In this document: positions 20,534 to 29,576 of the stretch, piece after piece
How positions within the stretch are numbered: the first letter of the stretch is position 1
How the letters are laid out: each line of letters opens with the position of its first letter
From: Pseudomonas sp. ADAK18
GTDB lineage: Bacteria; Pseudomonadota; Gammaproteobacteria; Pseudomonadales; Pseudomonadaceae
Length of the DNA stretch: 64,000 nt
Reading direction: 5' to 3'
Assembly (NCBI RefSeq): GCF_012935695.1
Contig: NZ_CP052859.1
Coordinates: 5,435,001 to 5,499,000, forward strand
Translations under genes and position numbers: made by a program
Notes under the pieces: model-generated
What the model was told of the DNA's origin: nothing
Database searches by the model: none
Seen by the model: only the letters and a program-made list of their open reading frames with translations

Positions 20534-21466
20534 TTAGACGTTAGGGCAAGGAACCGGTGCCCAGTCGCCCAGGTCAGGGTTTTTGCACATGCTGTTGACC
20601 TGCGTGGTACCTGCGCTGGCAACCTGCTTGCTTTCAGCCTGCTTGGTCTTGGCGGTCTGGATGGTTTTCTCGGTAGTCACCGCTTCGCTAGGCACGGTTG
20701 GCAGCACAGGCTTCTTCGCCGGCTTGACCGCTTTCTTGCCTTTGGTTGGAGTGACTGCTGGCGTGGTGTCGGCAGTCGCCACGGTCACCACGTCTGCACG
20801 CTGCACGCCGACTTGTTGCAGATCTTTCTCGTAAGCCTGGGTGTAGTTGTTCAGGTCTTCACTGGCCTTGCCGTTGACGGCGACGATCAGGTCATTGGAC
20901 TCTTTCAGGCCGGAGACGATTTCCGCCAGGCGCTTGCGGCCTTCGGTGTCGTTGACGGTCTTGGCCTTACGGTCAGCCACCAGCTTGGTGAACGCGCTCT
21001 GGTAGCACTGCTGGGATGCCTTGGCGTACGCAGTGCTGCGGTCGATGTCCGAAGAGCTTTTGTTGACGTCAGTGGCGTAGGAAGCAATACGCTGGTTGTC
21101 ATCAGTGATCTGCTTCTGGCGCTCGGTGTAGTAACCTGCCGCACCACCGGCCAGGGCGCCGCCCGCGGCACCGATGGCGGCGTTACGGCCGCGATTGTCG
21201 GAGTTGCCGGTCAAAGCACCCAGCAGTGCGCCACCCGCAGCGCCAATGGCTGCACCGGTCACGACCGACTTGGTCATGTCCGAATCAGTGGCACGCAAGT
21301 GCTGCACCGGCTCGTAGCAGTTAGGGTAGTACTCGACCTTGGTGGTCGAGGCCACCTTGGAGGCGGGGGACGTGGCGCAACCGGTCAATACAGTACTGAA
21401 GCCGGCGGCGATCAGCAGCAGATGACGCTTGGAAACCGAAGCAGAAGCTTTACGGGAGAAAAGCAT
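20534..21466 (-). CDS. tagQ: T6SS-associated outer-membrane lipoprotein TagQ
   Basis: This 310-residue lipoprotein has a signal ending LLLIAAGFSTVLTGC (lipidated Cys29) and a glycine-zipper segment (VVTGAAIGAAGGALLGALTG, then AAIGAAGGALAGGAAGYY). A helical region and a Thr/Lys-rich tail follow. In P. aeruginosa TagQ anchors the periplasmic sensor TagR at the outer membrane, upstream of PpkA. Identification rests on position after tagR, the lipobox and the zipper. The start MLFSRKASASVSK at 21466 avoids an unsupported 27-residue extension. An 84-bp gap separates it from tagR, so it may have extra expression control. Confidence 0.85.
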   Translation of the reverse strand: MLFSRKASASVSKRHLLLIAAGFSTVLTGCATSPASKVASTTKVEYYPNCYEPVQHLRATDSDMTKSVVTGAAIGAAGGALLGALTGNSDNRGRNAAIGAAGGALAGGAAGYYTERQKQITDDNQRIASYATDVNKSSSDIDRSTAYAKASQQCYQSAFTKLVADRKAKTVNDTEGRKRLAEIVSGLKESNDLIVAVNGKASEDLNNYTQAYEKDLQQVGVQRADVVTVATADTTPAVTPTKGKKAVKPAKKPVLPTVPSEAVTTEKTIQTAKTKQAESKQVASAGTTQVNSMCKNPDLGDWAPVPCPNV

Positions 21467-21550
21467 AGTTGTGTACTCTTTTAAGTTTGACCAGCCCAGC
21501 ACGGCCCACCGCCGCCTGAGTCCCTTCCAAGCTCGCTGTACAACCAACGG

Positions 21551-23263
21551 TCAAGACCGCTGACCGCTCGCTGCGAGCAATTCCTTCAATATCGTCGCCG
21601 GGTCGGCTCGCTGTTGTTTGCGATAGTTACCGACATGACGAACGAATAACGTTGCGCGCGTCACCAGGCTCTTACCCAGCACTGGCTTGCGATCCAACTC
21701 TTCCTTGATCCTTTGAAACTGCGCCTGAATCACTGCATCGGTGTAGCGCGTGCCAGTCGCCAGGTTATCAATATAGATCGCTACCGCGCCGTCCAGCGCG
21801 CTGCGTCCATTGTCGATCGCCATAGTGAACAGTTTCGCGCTGGCCTCGTCCTTGGCGTCCACGGCCTGTTGACGACTTTTCTGCAGATTGGTCAGGCGGA
21901 TGTTGTAGTTGTTGATGGTCTCGGCCACCAGGGCGGAGGATTGAATCAGGTTGCCGGCGGCTTCCTCGCGTTGCTGGGCGATCAGCGAGACGTTGCGCTT
22001 GAGCTCTTCGTTGACCAGCCCCAACTCGGCTTGCAGGCGCGGATCGACGCTGGCAGCGATGATGCTGTCCAGGCGCTTGGTCGGGTCCTGGGCGTCGTCG
22101 ATGGCGTCGGTCAGCGAAGCCAGCCGGCCTTCTTTCTGCCACTGGGCGAACAGCTCCTTGTAGCGCGAACGGGGCGCCGACAACGCACCAATTGCCACGC
22201 GAAAACCGGTGGTCTCGTTGCTTTGTTCGGTGCCATCCGCCGCGAACAACGGATACTCGCGACGCATGCCGGTGAACAGCGTGCCCTCGCCTTCGAGGTA
22301 ATTGCCGCCCTTGACCACAAAACCGCCATAGGTGCCTTGACGGCGTCCGGCGTGAACCAGTTGGAATGACTCCTGAACCATCTCGGCGGCGTTGCCGATC
22401 ACATCGAACATACCAATCGGGTTCGGCAGCTTGGTGCCGATGGGCATCAGCCGGGCCGCCTGGCCGGTGCCACCGGCGACCTGGTTGAACACCGCCCAAT
22501 CCGCCAGCGGGCCGTCGCTTTCGCTGCCTTCGATACGTCGCGGGAAGAGTCGACCTTCCAAATCCTGACGGCTCACAGCCTGGCCACCACGCGCGGCAAA
22601 CTCCCACTCCACTTCGGTTGGCAGCCGTACAAAGCCTAGCCCGCCATCTTCCGCCGACGCACCACGACCGCTGACCGGCAACAGCTCACGGTGATATTTC
22701 ATCAGCCAGGCGCTGTACACCGCCGAGAAGCGCTCGGCCTCAAACCGCGACAACTTGACCTTGGGCAAGCGCCCGGCCAGGCCGGTGGGCGCATCGCACG
22801 CCGGGGCCGGCTCGCCGCTGGCCAGGGATTGGGCCTGGGACATAACCTGGGCATATTGACGGGCGGTGACTTCATACTTGCCGATGAAGTACAGCATCGG
22901 CTTGAGCGGGGTCTTGGCGTCGGTCTTGGGCATCAGCGGCGCAATGACCTTGTTCCAATCCGTGGGCAGGTCCTTGAGGGTGAACTGGCCGTTGATGAAG
23001 TCGCGGCGATAGCCAGAGATAAACGACTGCTGATAGCCCGCCTCGCCCTCGCTGAACGGGTAGCCGAGGCTGATTTCGCGGTCATCCAGGGTGCCCTGGG
23101 CCAGGACATAGGCGTAGCGGAACACCATGTTGCCTTCGCAGGGCAGCGGCAGGCTGACGTCATCCGCCAACGGCTTGGGGTTGTCCAGCTTATCGCTTGC
23201 CTCATCGGCCCAGGCCATCGAAGCCAGGCTCAGCGCCACGGCGGCGCCCAGTAACTTATACAT
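21551..23263 (-). CDS. tagR: T6SS regulator TagR (SUMF1/FGE-fold, periplasmic)
   Basis: This 570-residue protein has a cleavable signal peptide (MYKLLGAAVALSLASMAWA). A formylglycine-generating-enzyme-like domain (about 100-380) shows YFIGKYEVTARQYAQVM, RLPTEVEWEFAARGG, NAAEMVQESFQ and TTGFRVAIG. The remaining C-terminal 190 residues are helical and probably coiled coil (ELGLVNEELKRNVSLIAQQREEAAGNL). In P. aeruginosa TagR promotes PpkA activation, starting the threonine-phosphorylation cascade that triggers H1-T6SS firing. The start at 23263 overlaps the end of tagS by 8 bp. Confidence 0.92.
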   Translation of the reverse strand: MYKLLGAAVALSLASMAWADEASDKLDNPKPLADDVSLPLPCEGNMVFRYAYVLAQGTLDDREISLGYPFSEGEAGYQQSFISGYRRDFINGQFTLKDLPTDWNKVIAPLMPKTDAKTPLKPMLYFIGKYEVTARQYAQVMSQAQSLASGEPAPACDAPTGLAGRLPKVKLSRFEAERFSAVYSAWLMKYHRELLPVSGRGASAEDGGLGFVRLPTEVEWEFAARGGQAVSRQDLEGRLFPRRIEGSESDGPLADWAVFNQVAGGTGQAARLMPIGTKLPNPIGMFDVIGNAAEMVQESFQLVHAGRRQGTYGGFVVKGGNYLEGEGTLFTGMRREYPLFAADGTEQSNETTGFRVAIGALSAPRSRYKELFAQWQKEGRLASLTDAIDDAQDPTKRLDSIIAASVDPRLQAELGLVNEELKRNVSLIAQQREEAAGNLIQSSALVAETINNYNIRLTNLQKSRQQAVDAKDEASAKLFTMAIDNGRSALDGAVAIYIDNLATGTRYTDAVIQAQFQRIKEELDRKPVLGKSLVTRATLFVRHVGNYRKQQRADPATILKELLAASGQRS

Positions 23264-24455
23264 CTCTGATTCCTTCAGACGCCTGGATACGCGCCACTCG
23301 CCAACCGCCACACGCCGCTGCCACGGCGCTGATACCAAGGATAGCCACCAGGGCCACACCGTAATGCTGCACCAGCAAGTGACTGGCGTATTCACCCGGC
23401 ACCTGCACGAATAATTGATTCAAGCCTGATTCGGCCAAGCCGTACAGCCCGGCGCTGATCAGGGCTGCAAAACTCGCGCTGTAAAGCGCCTGCAACACCA
23501 CAAACAACAACAGCCCGGCGGTGGAAAACCCCAACAGCCGCAGCACCGACAACTCCCGACGCTTGCGCGCCACCGACGCCAACGCGCCGGCGAAGATCGC
23601 CGCGAAGGCCCCGGCCAGAGCCAACCCGGCAATGATCCAGAACACGATCGACAGGTTGCGGCTCAGCGACTGCACCTGGGCGATGGTTTGGGCCTGGGTC
23701 GACACCAACAGGGTCTGCCCGGCAAAAAACACCCGCAACGGTTCGACGTCCGTAAGACTTCTGGCATACAGACGAAACGCCGGGTACACCCGTTGCTCGC
23801 TCACGCCCACCGCATCGCCTTCCCAGCCCAACGCCGGTACTGCACGACCATCCCGGTAATCTTCCGCCGCCTCCAGCAACCCCAGGGACGCAAACAAACC
23901 GTCCCGGGCGAACGCTTCCAGCGGCAATACATTCAACACCTGAACCCGGGTGCGCTGCGCCTCGACACGACCTGCCACCTGACGACCAAAACTGGCTTGC
24001 AGCCAATCACCGGCCTTGGCCCCGAGCTTCTCGGCAGCGGTGCGGCTGAGCACCACCTGGTCCAGGCCTTGAGGTATCGGCAAACCGACCAATAGCGGAT
24101 CCTTGGCGGCGGTCGGCAACATCTCCACCGTCACCAGCGCCGAGCTGCCGACGGACAGATCCGCAGTGGCCGCAATCTGCCGCGTACGCGGCAAGGCAAA
24201 CGCCACATCGCCACGCTGACTGAGCTGCTCGACAAATGCGCCACTGAATCGACCACCGCCCAGGGGAATGATTTCACGAGTGGCCGGGTCATTCTCCAAA
24301 CGTTCAGTCAAACTGCTAACCAGTCCAAACTTCAGCCCAAATAACACCAGCAACGGTGCGATCACCGCCACCAACGCCAGCACCGAACACGCCGATAGCC
24401 AGGCATCGTTACGGTAATCCTGCCAGGCCAGGGAAGCCACCAGCGCGCCGCGCAT
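23256..24455 (-). CDS. tagS: T6SS-associated ABC permease TagS
   Basis: This 399-residue FtsX-like permease has one membrane segment near the N-terminus (ACSVLALVAVIAPLLVLFGL), a large periplasmic region (about 45-260), and three C-terminal segments including FWIIAGLALAGAFAAIFAGALA and AALISAGLYGL. TagS with TagT forms a MacB/LolCDE-type complex required upstream of PpkA in the H1 system. The start codon overlaps the tagT stop by one base (TGATG), as expected for coupled subunits. Confidence 0.9.
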   Translation of the reverse strand: MRGALVASLAWQDYRNDAWLSACSVLALVAVIAPLLVLFGLKFGLVSSLTERLENDPATREIIPLGGGRFSGAFVEQLSQRGDVAFALPRTRQIAATADLSVGSSALVTVEMLPTAAKDPLLVGLPIPQGLDQVVLSRTAAEKLGAKAGDWLQASFGRQVAGRVEAQRTRVQVLNVLPLEAFARDGLFASLGLLEAAEDYRDGRAVPALGWEGDAVGVSEQRVYPAFRLYARSLTDVEPLRVFFAGQTLLVSTQAQTIAQVQSLSRNLSIVFWIIAGLALAGAFAAIFAGALASVARKRRELSVLRLLGFSTAGLLLFVVLQALYSASFAALISAGLYGLAESGLNQLFVQVPGEYASHLLVQHYGVALVAILGISAVAAACGGWRVARIQASEGIRDV

Positions 24456-25159
24456 CAGCAGACCTCCCCAAGCGTGGCGGTGACACCGCCGTCGGTGTCA
24501 CGCCGGCAACTGATGCGCCGCACTGACAAGCCGCTGGCCCGGGCCAACGGTTCGTCATGAGTGGCGATCACACAACACGTGGCGTTTCCCCGGGCCTGGG
24601 CCAACAACGCCTGCATCACCCGTTCGGCGTTCAATGGATCGAGGGCGGCAGTAGGTTCATCCGCCAACAACAATTGCGGGCCGTGGGCCAAGGCACGCGC
24701 GCAACTCACCCGTTGGCGTTGGCCAACGGACAAGGCGGCCGGCTTTTTGGCCAACTGATCCGCGATCTCCAGTTGTTCAGCCAAACGCGTCACGCTGCCG
24801 TCATCCCTCAAACCCAGCAGTTTGCGGGACAGCGCAATGTTGCTGCGCACATCCAGAAAGCCCAACAGCCCGCCGGTTTGCAGCACATAGCCCAAGTGCC
24901 GGCTGCGTAAATTCGCCAGGACACTTTGCTGGTCGGCACGCCAAAGCCCGGCGATGTCGACGTTGTTGAAAGCAAACTGGCCCACCTGATCCGGCGCCAA
25001 CACCAGCGCCAGCAAATCGAGCAACGTGCTTTTGCCGCAGCCACTGGGGCCGACGATCGCCAATTGCTCACCAGCGTTGAGGCGCAGCGCCGGAATCACC
25101 AGGCTATAGCGCTGGCTACCGACACCCCGGCTCTTGTGCACCGCGCTCAGGTTCAGCAT
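24455..25159 (-). CDS. tagT: T6SS-associated ABC ATPase TagT
   Basis: This 234-residue ATPase shows Walker A GPSGCGKST near residue 38, the Q-loop region around YVLQTGG, the signature LSVGQRQRV, Walker B LLLADEPTAALD and an H-loop ATHDEPL. It belongs to the LolD/MacB-type group that pairs with FtsX-like permeases, here TagS. The start at 25159 overlaps the ppkA stop by one base (TAATG). The open frame extends much further upstream, antisense to nothing and inside ppkA, but that part lacks any ABC features and is rejected. Confidence 0.93.
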   Translation of the reverse strand: MLNLSAVHKSRGVGSQRYSLVIPALRLNAGEQLAIVGPSGCGKSTLLDLLALVLAPDQVGQFAFNNVDIAGLWRADQQSVLANLRSRHLGYVLQTGGLLGFLDVRSNIALSRKLLGLRDDGSVTRLAEQLEIADQLAKKPAALSVGQRQRVSCARALAHGPQLLLADEPTAALDPLNAERVMQALLAQARGNATCCVIATHDEPLARASGLSVRRISCRRDTDGGVTATLGEVC

Positions 25160-28100
25160 TACGGCAGCGTCGACAATGGCACGCGGTACAACGCATCGCC
25201 CGGTTCGGCATCGCCGAAACGAACCCAGTTGGCCACATCGTTGTGGAAGGTTTCGTAGAGGCGAATTTTCGAATCCAGCTCGTCGATAAAGTCTTCCTGC
25301 TCGGCCACGCTCAACGACAACCACAAGTCCTGGGTCATGTTCAGCGACTTGCTGCGGTACGGCAGGCCTTCCAGGTATTCGCCGAGAATGCCGCCGTCGG
25401 CCAGGTTGCCGCCCTTGCGCAAGGCCGACGGGTCGCGGCTCATGTAAGCGCTGGCGCTGGCGATTTCCTGGAAGAAGTCTTTCGGCGATGTTTGGGTTTT
25501 GCGCGCCGCATCGACGATCAGTTTCAGCGATTGCTGCAAGTCGTTGAGCTGCAACTTGGTCAGCATCACGCACACCTGGAACGCCGGCAGCGCCGGGTTG
25601 GTCAGGTCACGGTCGGCGGTCCAGGCGCTGACCAGTTGCGGCGCCTGGCTCGCGGTTTTGCGGCCGAGGAAGTCCATGTGCATGGCGTAGCCAACGGCGG
25701 CCGATTTGTCCGCCAGGCTAGGCGCAGTACCCAACTGCGGCACCGGCTGCGGTGTGTTGCTGCGTACCTGATGCACGAGGTTGGCGAACACGCTGCCGAT
25801 TTCGTCGACGCGCTCACCCAGCTTGTGGACATCGCCACCCGGCACCGGCGTGTACAAGTCGCCAATCTGCGGGTTGGCATCGGCGGTCAGGGTACGGTAT
25901 TGGGTTTCGGCGCCAGCGTGGGTTTTCTTGCCGACGTCAGTGCGCAGGTGCAGGGCGTAGATCTTGATTTGCTTGCCCAGGGCGGCCTGGCGCACTTCGG
26001 CTTCGTTCATTTGGGTGGTGGCGTACGGGTCGTTCTTGCGCAGCGCACCGGCGTCGGTGACCAGCAGGATCAGCCGCCCGCCATAACCCGACCAGTCCAT
26101 GCCCTCTACCGCTTGCATCACCCCGGCAAACGCGTCTTCGTTGAACGAGTGGCTGGACACGGTCGACGCCTTGACCTGCCGCGCCATGTCGAGGAAACGT
26201 TGCGGGTCGCGGCCCTGGTCGAGGGTGATCAGGGTCTTGGCCACGTACTCCAGGCCCGGGGTTTTCTTGATGCTGTTGCGAAAGCCGACCATGCCGAAGC
26301 TCACGCTGTCCAGCTCGCCACGCTCGGCGATACGCGTTTGCAACTCGTGCACCACGTCACGAATCTGGTCGATGTAGGGCTGCATCGAAACGGTCGTGTC
26401 CACCACCAACACCACAGCGGTACGGAAGGAGTCGGCGTTGGCACTCAGCACCGGCGTCGCCGCCTTGGCCACGGTTTGCGGCGTGCTGCCAGGGTCGATG
26501 GAGGCGACGTTGAGCAACTGCACCGGCTGGCCGTTCTCATCGAGGCTCTCCTTGGAGTCGAAGATCGGCAGCAGGTAGAACTGGTTTTGCGGCACGGCGC
26601 TGGCAGCAGGCTCCAGGGCCAACACCTGCTGATTGTCCTCGCTGTTTTTCTGCGCCTTGAGCAGCAGGTTTTTCGCGGCGCCAGGGTCAGACAGGAGTTT
26701 TTCCACTTCGCTGGATTGGCGCAGGAACATCACCGGTGCCCGGCCCGAACGCTCGGTGAACTTGAGCACCAGGCTCTGCTTCCAGTCACTGACCTGCGAG
26801 GCCGGCAGCCAGCCGTCACTGCGCCCGTCGGTGGCGGCGCCAATGCGCAACCACGGGCTGCCGTTGACGTCCTTGCGCTGGTAAACGTAGAGCACGGAAA
26901 ACGCCGGCAAAACCTTGCCCGCCGCACCGCCCGCATCATTGGACAGTTTTGCGCCAGGCTTGCTGAGCACCCGCTGGAACAAGGTTTTCTTGCCGGCCAT
27001 CAGCAATGGACGCTGACCGCCATCCGCATCAACCACCACCGGCTGAGTCACGGCAGGCGGAGCCTTGACTGTCGGTGTATTGACCGCAGGCGTCTTGGGC
27101 ACCGACACCGTTGGCGGCGCGGCAGGTTTATCGTCGCTCAACCACCAGTAACTCGCACCACCGATGGCAAGCGCCACCGCCACAGCCACTGCGGCCAGAG
27201 CCAGCACGGGCCCACGGTTTTGCGTGGAGACCGCCGAATGCTGCGTCGCAGTGACCACCGGTTTGCGCACCGGCTGAGGTTGCGACTGGGCTTGAGGCGT
27301 ATGGGTAGGAATCTCGATGGACACCGGAGTCAGGCCCGCCAGGTCGCTGCTCACCGGAATGGGCATGACCGCCGGCCGAATCAGCGTCGCTTCTACCGCT
27401 TCCTTGGGCAATTGATCCAACGCCAGCAGCAGGGCTGCCGCATCCGGGAAACGCTCCGCCGGGTCCTTGGCCAACAGCTTGCGCAACACGCCTTGATAGC
27501 GGCCATGGTGCACCGGCAGTTCCGGCAGCGGCTCGGTGAGGTGCGCCAACGCGGTGGAAAGTGCGTCGGTCCCGGTATAGGGCAGCTTGCCCACCAGGAT
27601 TTCGTAAAGCACCACGCCCAACGCGTACAGGTCGGCGCGGCCATCAATGTCCTGGCCCCGCGCCTGTTCCGGGCTCATGTAGCTTGGGGTGCCGACGGCA
27701 AATCCGGCCTGAGTGAACTGGGTGCGATCATCCAGGGACTTGGCAATACCGAAGTCCGACAGCACAGCGGTGCCATCGGCGCGAAAGAGGATGTTGGCCG
27801 GTTTGACGTCACGGTGCACCAAGCCTTGGGCATGGGCATAGCCCAGTGCCGAGGCGATCTGGCGGATATAGACCAACCCCTGTTCCGGCGTCAGGCCAGA
27901 GGCGATGCGCTCCTTGAGGGTGCCGTTGGGCAGGTACTCCATGGCCATGTAATACAGCTCACCGACGTTGCCGATGTCATGGATGGTCACGGTGTGCGGA
28001 TGGGACAGCCGCGCCAGCGTCTTGCCCTCGCGCAGGAAGCGTTCGCAGAAACTCGGATCAGCGGCCAGCGCCGCCGCCATGATTTTCAGCGCTACCTTGC

Positions 28101-28194
28101 GTTCCAGGGAACGCTGGGTGGCCAGGTAGACGTTGGCCATGGCGCCTTCGCCAATCTCGCCCTCGATGTCGAAACCGGGAATGACGATGTTCAT
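25159..28194 (-). CDS. ppkA: T6SS Ser/Thr protein kinase PpkA
   Basis: This 1011-residue membrane kinase has a cytoplasmic Hanks-type kinase domain (1-265: GEGAMANV loop, K37, catalytic HRDVKPAN with D129, DFG 147-149, GTPSYMSPEQA). A linker and a single membrane helix (about 329-352) follow. The periplasmic part has an SH3-like segment (about 428-472, PWLRIG..GWLPASQVSDW) and a vWA domain from about 590 with a MIDAS-like DTTVS at 599-603. PpkA phosphorylates Fha on threonine to activate secretion; PppA reverses this. It overlaps pppA by 4 bp. Every catalytic residue I could check is intact. Confidence 0.95.
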   Translation of the reverse strand: MNIVIPGFDIEGEIGEGAMANVYLATQRSLERKVALKIMAAALAADPSFCERFLREGKTLARLSHPHTVTIHDIGNVGELYYMAMEYLPNGTLKERIASGLTPEQGLVYIRQIASALGYAHAQGLVHRDVKPANILFRADGTAVLSDFGIAKSLDDRTQFTQAGFAVGTPSYMSPEQARGQDIDGRADLYALGVVLYEILVGKLPYTGTDALSTALAHLTEPLPELPVHHGRYQGVLRKLLAKDPAERFPDAAALLLALDQLPKEAVEATLIRPAVMPIPVSSDLAGLTPVSIEIPTHTPQAQSQPQPVRKPVVTATQHSAVSTQNRGPVLALAAVAVAVALAIGGASYWWLSDDKPAAPPTVSVPKTPAVNTPTVKAPPAVTQPVVVDADGGQRPLLMAGKKTLFQRVLSKPGAKLSNDAGGAAGKVLPAFSVLYVYQRKDVNGSPWLRIGAATDGRSDGWLPASQVSDWKQSLVLKFTERSGRAPVMFLRQSSEVEKLLSDPGAAKNLLLKAQKNSEDNQQVLALEPAASAVPQNQFYLLPIFDSKESLDENGQPVQLLNVASIDPGSTPQTVAKAATPVLSANADSFRTAVVLVVDTTVSMQPYIDQIRDVVHELQTRIAERGELDSVSFGMVGFRNSIKKTPGLEYVAKTLITLDQGRDPQRFLDMARQVKASTVSSHSFNEDAFAGVMQAVEGMDWSGYGGRLILLVTDAGALRKNDPYATTQMNEAEVRQAALGKQIKIYALHLRTDVGKKTHAGAETQYRTLTADANPQIGDLYTPVPGGDVHKLGERVDEIGSVFANLVHQVRSNTPQPVPQLGTAPSLADKSAAVGYAMHMDFLGRKTASQAPQLVSAWTADRDLTNPALPAFQVCVMLTKLQLNDLQQSLKLIVDAARKTQTSPKDFFQEIASASAYMSRDPSALRKGGNLADGGILGEYLEGLPYRSKSLNMTQDLWLSLSVAEQEDFIDELDSKIRLYETFHNDVANWVRFGDAEPGDALYRVPLSTLP

Positions 28195-28922
28195 GACGAC
28201 ACCTTCACGACAATGGCCGTGATGTTATCCGGCGCCCCACGGTTAAGCCCCAGGTGCACCAGACTGCGCACGATCTCGTCCGGCTCGTCATGGCTCAGCA
28301 CTTCGCGAATCTCATGGTCCTCGACAGTCTTGTTCAACCCATCGCTGCACAGCAGGTAACTGTCGCCGTGGGCAATCAATAGGTCGACCGACGACAACTC
28401 CAACTGCGCCTCCACACCAACCGCGCGGGTGACGATATTGGCCCGTGGATGCACGCGGGCATCGGCTTCGCTGAGCAGGCCGCTGTCTTGCAGGTCCTGC
28501 ACATAGCTGTGGTCGCGGGAGATGCTTTCCAGTACGCCATCGCGCAGGCGATACAGGCGACTGTCACCCGCCCACAGGCACACACCGCGCAAGCCTCGGG
28601 TGGCGAGAAGCACCACGGTGCTGCCCATCATGGTCACACCGCGGTTGGCGGTTTCTTCGCGCACCGCGCCATTGACCCGGATCAGGTCCGTGCGCAACGT
28701 CGCCGCGTATTCATCCAGCGACCGTCCCGCCGTAATACCCCGCAAGCTGTCGACAATCAGGCTGCTGACGTAATCGCCCGCCGCGTGCCCGCCCATGCCG
28801 TCGGCGACTACCCACAAGCCGTTTTCCGGCAGGTCCAGGCAGGCGTCTTCGTTGACCTGGCGGACCATGCCAACGTGGCTCTTGCTCGCGGATTTAAAGG
28901 TGACGCCTTGGGTGGACCGCAT
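28191..28922 (-). CDS. pppA: T6SS PP2C phosphatase PppA
   Basis: This 243-residue PPM/PP2C-family phosphatase carries the metal-binding motifs VRQVNEDACL, VVADGMGGHAAGD, WAGDSRLYRL and the C-terminal GAPDNITAIVV. It removes phosphate from Fha, antagonising PpkA and switching off or relocating the apparatus. It ends ATGA over the ppkA start. The gene abuts tagF on the other side with no spacing, consistent with one long leftward operon. Confidence 0.95.
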   Translation of the reverse strand: MRSTQGVTFKSASKSHVGMVRQVNEDACLDLPENGLWVVADGMGGHAAGDYVSSLIVDSLRGITAGRSLDEYAATLRTDLIRVNGAVREETANRGVTMMGSTVVLLATRGLRGVCLWAGDSRLYRLRDGVLESISRDHSYVQDLQDSGLLSEADARVHPRANIVTRAVGVEAQLELSSVDLLIAHGDSYLLCSDGLNKTVEDHEIREVLSHDEPDEIVRSLVHLGLNRGAPDNITAIVVKVSS

Positions 28923-29576
28923 CTACACAACACCTTCTTGTCCGAGCAAAAATTGCGCAAAGTCGCCGGCGGCAGGCAAGCCCTGACACCGCATTAAACC
29001 AGGAGAAATTCGTTCCGAACCACGGCCCCACCACAGGCTTGCACCTTCGCAAGCCTGCTCCGCCAACACCGTCATACGCGCTTGCGGGTCGGTGGCGATA
29101 AAGCGTTGCAAACCGGCGAAGCGACTGCCCAGGGTGCGCGTCTGACATGCCGGAGCGCCGAGGGCTTCGAGCCCGTCACTGAAACCTTCGAAACTCGCCT
29201 CGACATCCAGCGTGCCCAACAGCAACTCTTCCACCTGTTCAAACCAGGCATCCGGGCCACCGATGACTGACGCAGGGTCCGTGTCGTGATCCAACAGCGC
29301 AGCGACCGTCAGCGGAAAATAGCGCCCTACCCGGTCGATACTCGGCATCACCACACCCACGGCCGCGTCCGGCCCGCACACACCCGGCGCCAGCACAAAG
29401 CGCCACAACGGACTGACCAGGTACACGTTCAACCATTCGGCACCGAGGCTGGTCTGGCTGGCGAGCAAACCCGAGGCCAGCCAACTGTCCCACGGGCCGA
29501 TAAAGCTTTGTGGCAAGGCGCGGCTGACAAAGTCCCCGCGACTGGCCAACTTGCCGTAGAAACCCACCGTCGTCAT
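28923..29576 (-). CDS. tagF: T6SS post-translational repressor TagF
   Basis: This 217-residue protein of the TagF/ImpM (SciT) family begins MTTVGFYGKLASRGDFVSRALP and has GPWDSWLASGL, WRFVLAPGVCG and PSIDRVGRYFPL, the family hallmarks. In P. aeruginosa TagF represses H1-T6SS independently of the phosphorylation pathway. The gene is separate here, whereas some species fuse it to pppA. The start overlaps the tssM stop by 4 bp. The longer open frame upstream lies inside tssM and is not used. Confidence 0.93.
   Translation of the reverse strand: MTTVGFYGKLASRGDFVSRALPQSFIGPWDSWLASGLLASQTSLGAEWLNVYLVSPLWRFVLAPGVCGPDAAVGVVMPSIDRVGRYFPLTVAALLDHDTDPASVIGGPDAWFEQVEELLLGTLDVEASFEGFSDGLEALGAPACQTRTLGSRFAGLQRFIATDPQARMTVLAEQACEGASLWWGRGSERISPGLMRCQGLPAAGDFAQFLLGQEGVV

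Noticed and set aside
19964..21484. 506-codon open frame on the plus strand
   Set aside because: Runs antisense through tagQ and the SCP2-like gene and across a REP element; no protein-like features.
25160..25573. Upstream extension of tagT by 138 codons
   Set aside because: Lies inside ppkA, is Arg/Gln-rich and has no ABC features; the TAATG junction gives a better start.
25243..28359. 1038-codon open frame on the plus strand
   Set aside because: Antisense shadow of ppkA and the pppA end in GC-rich DNA; low-complexity His/Gln/Arg-rich translation without domains.
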